This document shows positions 49,265 through 49,655 of a DNA stretch of 49,655 bases, piece by piece. The position numbers and the translations under genes are program-made. The stretch spans positions 1-49,655 of the forward strand of contig JAQXRI010000110.1 of the NCBI GenBank assembly GCA_029218445.1, given 5' to 3'. The notes under the pieces were generated by a model. It made no database searches and was not told the origin of the DNA. It saw only the letters and a list, made by a program, of their open reading frames with translations. The DNA comes from Prevotellaceae bacterium. GTDB lineage: Bacteria > Bacteroidota > Bacteroidia > Bacteroidales > Bacteroidaceae. Position 1 is the stretch's first letter, and every line of letters begins with the position of its first letter.

Positions 49265-49555
49265 ATGAATAGTATAACAATTGATGATCCATACGTTTTC
49301 GTAGGTGGTGAATTATTTGCTAAAGCTAATCATTCCACTCTTAAAGAGTTGGTGAATAAGTATGTTGCCATGTTGGCTGACAATTTTTATTCCTCCAAGG
49401 AACAAGAAAAGGGTGGAGGACCTTTAATGGAATCAGAGGAATTCAAAAAAGCAATGGCGTTTATGGATTCTTTTGTTATGGATGATTTGTCTTCTGAGAT
49501 ACCTGCAGATGAGGATGGAAAAGGTGCACTCGCACGTATGAAATATGGAGTATGA
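49265..49555 (+). CDS. Probable antitoxin of a PIN-domain toxin-antitoxin pair
   Basis: 96 aa from ATG 49265 (MNSITIDDPYVFVGG). The short N-terminal strand, the helix KANHSTLKELVNKYVAML and the acidic C-terminus fit a small antitoxin that binds DNA with one half and wraps the toxin with the other. I do not recognise a named family. The stop overlaps the start of the PIN gene (ATGA), the classic antitoxin-toxin order. Confidence 0.7.
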   Translation: MNSITIDDPYVFVGGELFAKANHSTLKELVNKYVAMLADNFYSSKEQEKGGGPLMESEEFKKAMAFMDSFVMDDLSSEIPADEDGKGALARMKYGV

Positions 49556-49655
49556 AAGCATTTGTTGATACAAACATCCTTATTGATTTTATTTGCAGAA
49601 GAGAACCGTTCTTCATACCTGCAAAATCAGTCTTTGCAGCTTGCTTTATGAAGAA
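49552..49655 (+). CDS. PIN-domain (VapC-like) toxin, 5' part
   Basis: Partial, running off the window after 34 codons. It begins MKAFVDTNILIDFI, the first PIN motif with the metal-binding Asp in VDTN, followed by a Pro/Phe-rich helix start (REPFFIPAKSVFAACF). PIN toxins are Mg-dependent RNases that cut tRNA or rRNA. It overlaps the antitoxin stop by 4 bp. Confidence 0.75.
   Translation, partial: MKAFVDTNILIDFICRREPFFIPAKSVFAACFMK

Overview
The window looks like a chromosomal segment of a Bacteroidota bacterium, most likely a Bacteroidales/Prevotella-type organism. Three things point that way. Eleven intergenic regions carry the Bacteroidota promoter pattern TTG-N19/20-TAnnTTTG. Most signal-peptidase I substrates have Gln right after the predicted cleavage site. 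The gene families are also typical (DUF6078, VapE/DUF3874, DUF4294, triple-tyrosine regulator, OmpA lipoprotein, tandem FKBPs, secreted proteins ending in a YNLxGxxV...GKK tail). I saw no rRNA, tRNA or CRISPR.

Layout. 1-560: repeat-rich intergenic DNA, including a MITE-like palindrome. 567-1709: AAA/DUF4143 ATPase. 1739-4540: a compact unit with a DUF6078 gene, a 22-bp iteron-like array and a VapE primase-helicase, bounded by two ~81-bp palindromes with matching arms. 4644-8667 (minus): a QueD-like protein without the catalytic Cys, then an arabinofuranosidase (GH51) translationally coupled to a zinc-type exporter. 8981-10275: a small unknown protein and an OmpA lipoprotein. 10389-17181 (minus): a surface-glycan operon with GtrA flippase, polysaccharide deacetylase, GtrB-type GT2, GT87, MBOAT acyltransferase and DHHW acyltransferase, followed by a gamma-carbonic anhydrase. 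17271-22536: C1 protease, DUF4294 protein, and an Lrp regulator / C26-M19 fusion peptidase / glutaminyl cyclase operon. 22674-27545: three FKBP isomerases, a sirtuin, a C_GCAxxG_C_C protein and glutaminase.

27576-48948 is a beta-1,3-glucan degradation region. A membrane-spanning triple-tyrosine/LuxR regulator is divergent from a run of secreted proteins: a binding-module protein, GH16 with three copies of an unnamed ~200-residue module, GH128, a discoidin-like binding protein, a 44-aa small protein and GH81. Two GH3 beta-glucosidases follow on the other strand, the second one broken. No SusC/SusD pair is present. Five of the secreted proteins share a C-terminal tail resembling type IX secretion sorting signals, so surface or extracellular digestion of laminarin/callose-like glucan to oligosaccharides, finished by periplasmic GH3, is the likely logic. 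The gaps in this region hold a family of palindromic repeats. The window ends in a PIN-type toxin-antitoxin pair.

The best candidates for something undescribed are the palindrome-bounded iteron/VapE unit (1739-4540), the repeated glucan-associated module (30705-35378), the 44-aa protein (39198-39332), and the heptanucleotide-repeat frameshift in the second GH3.
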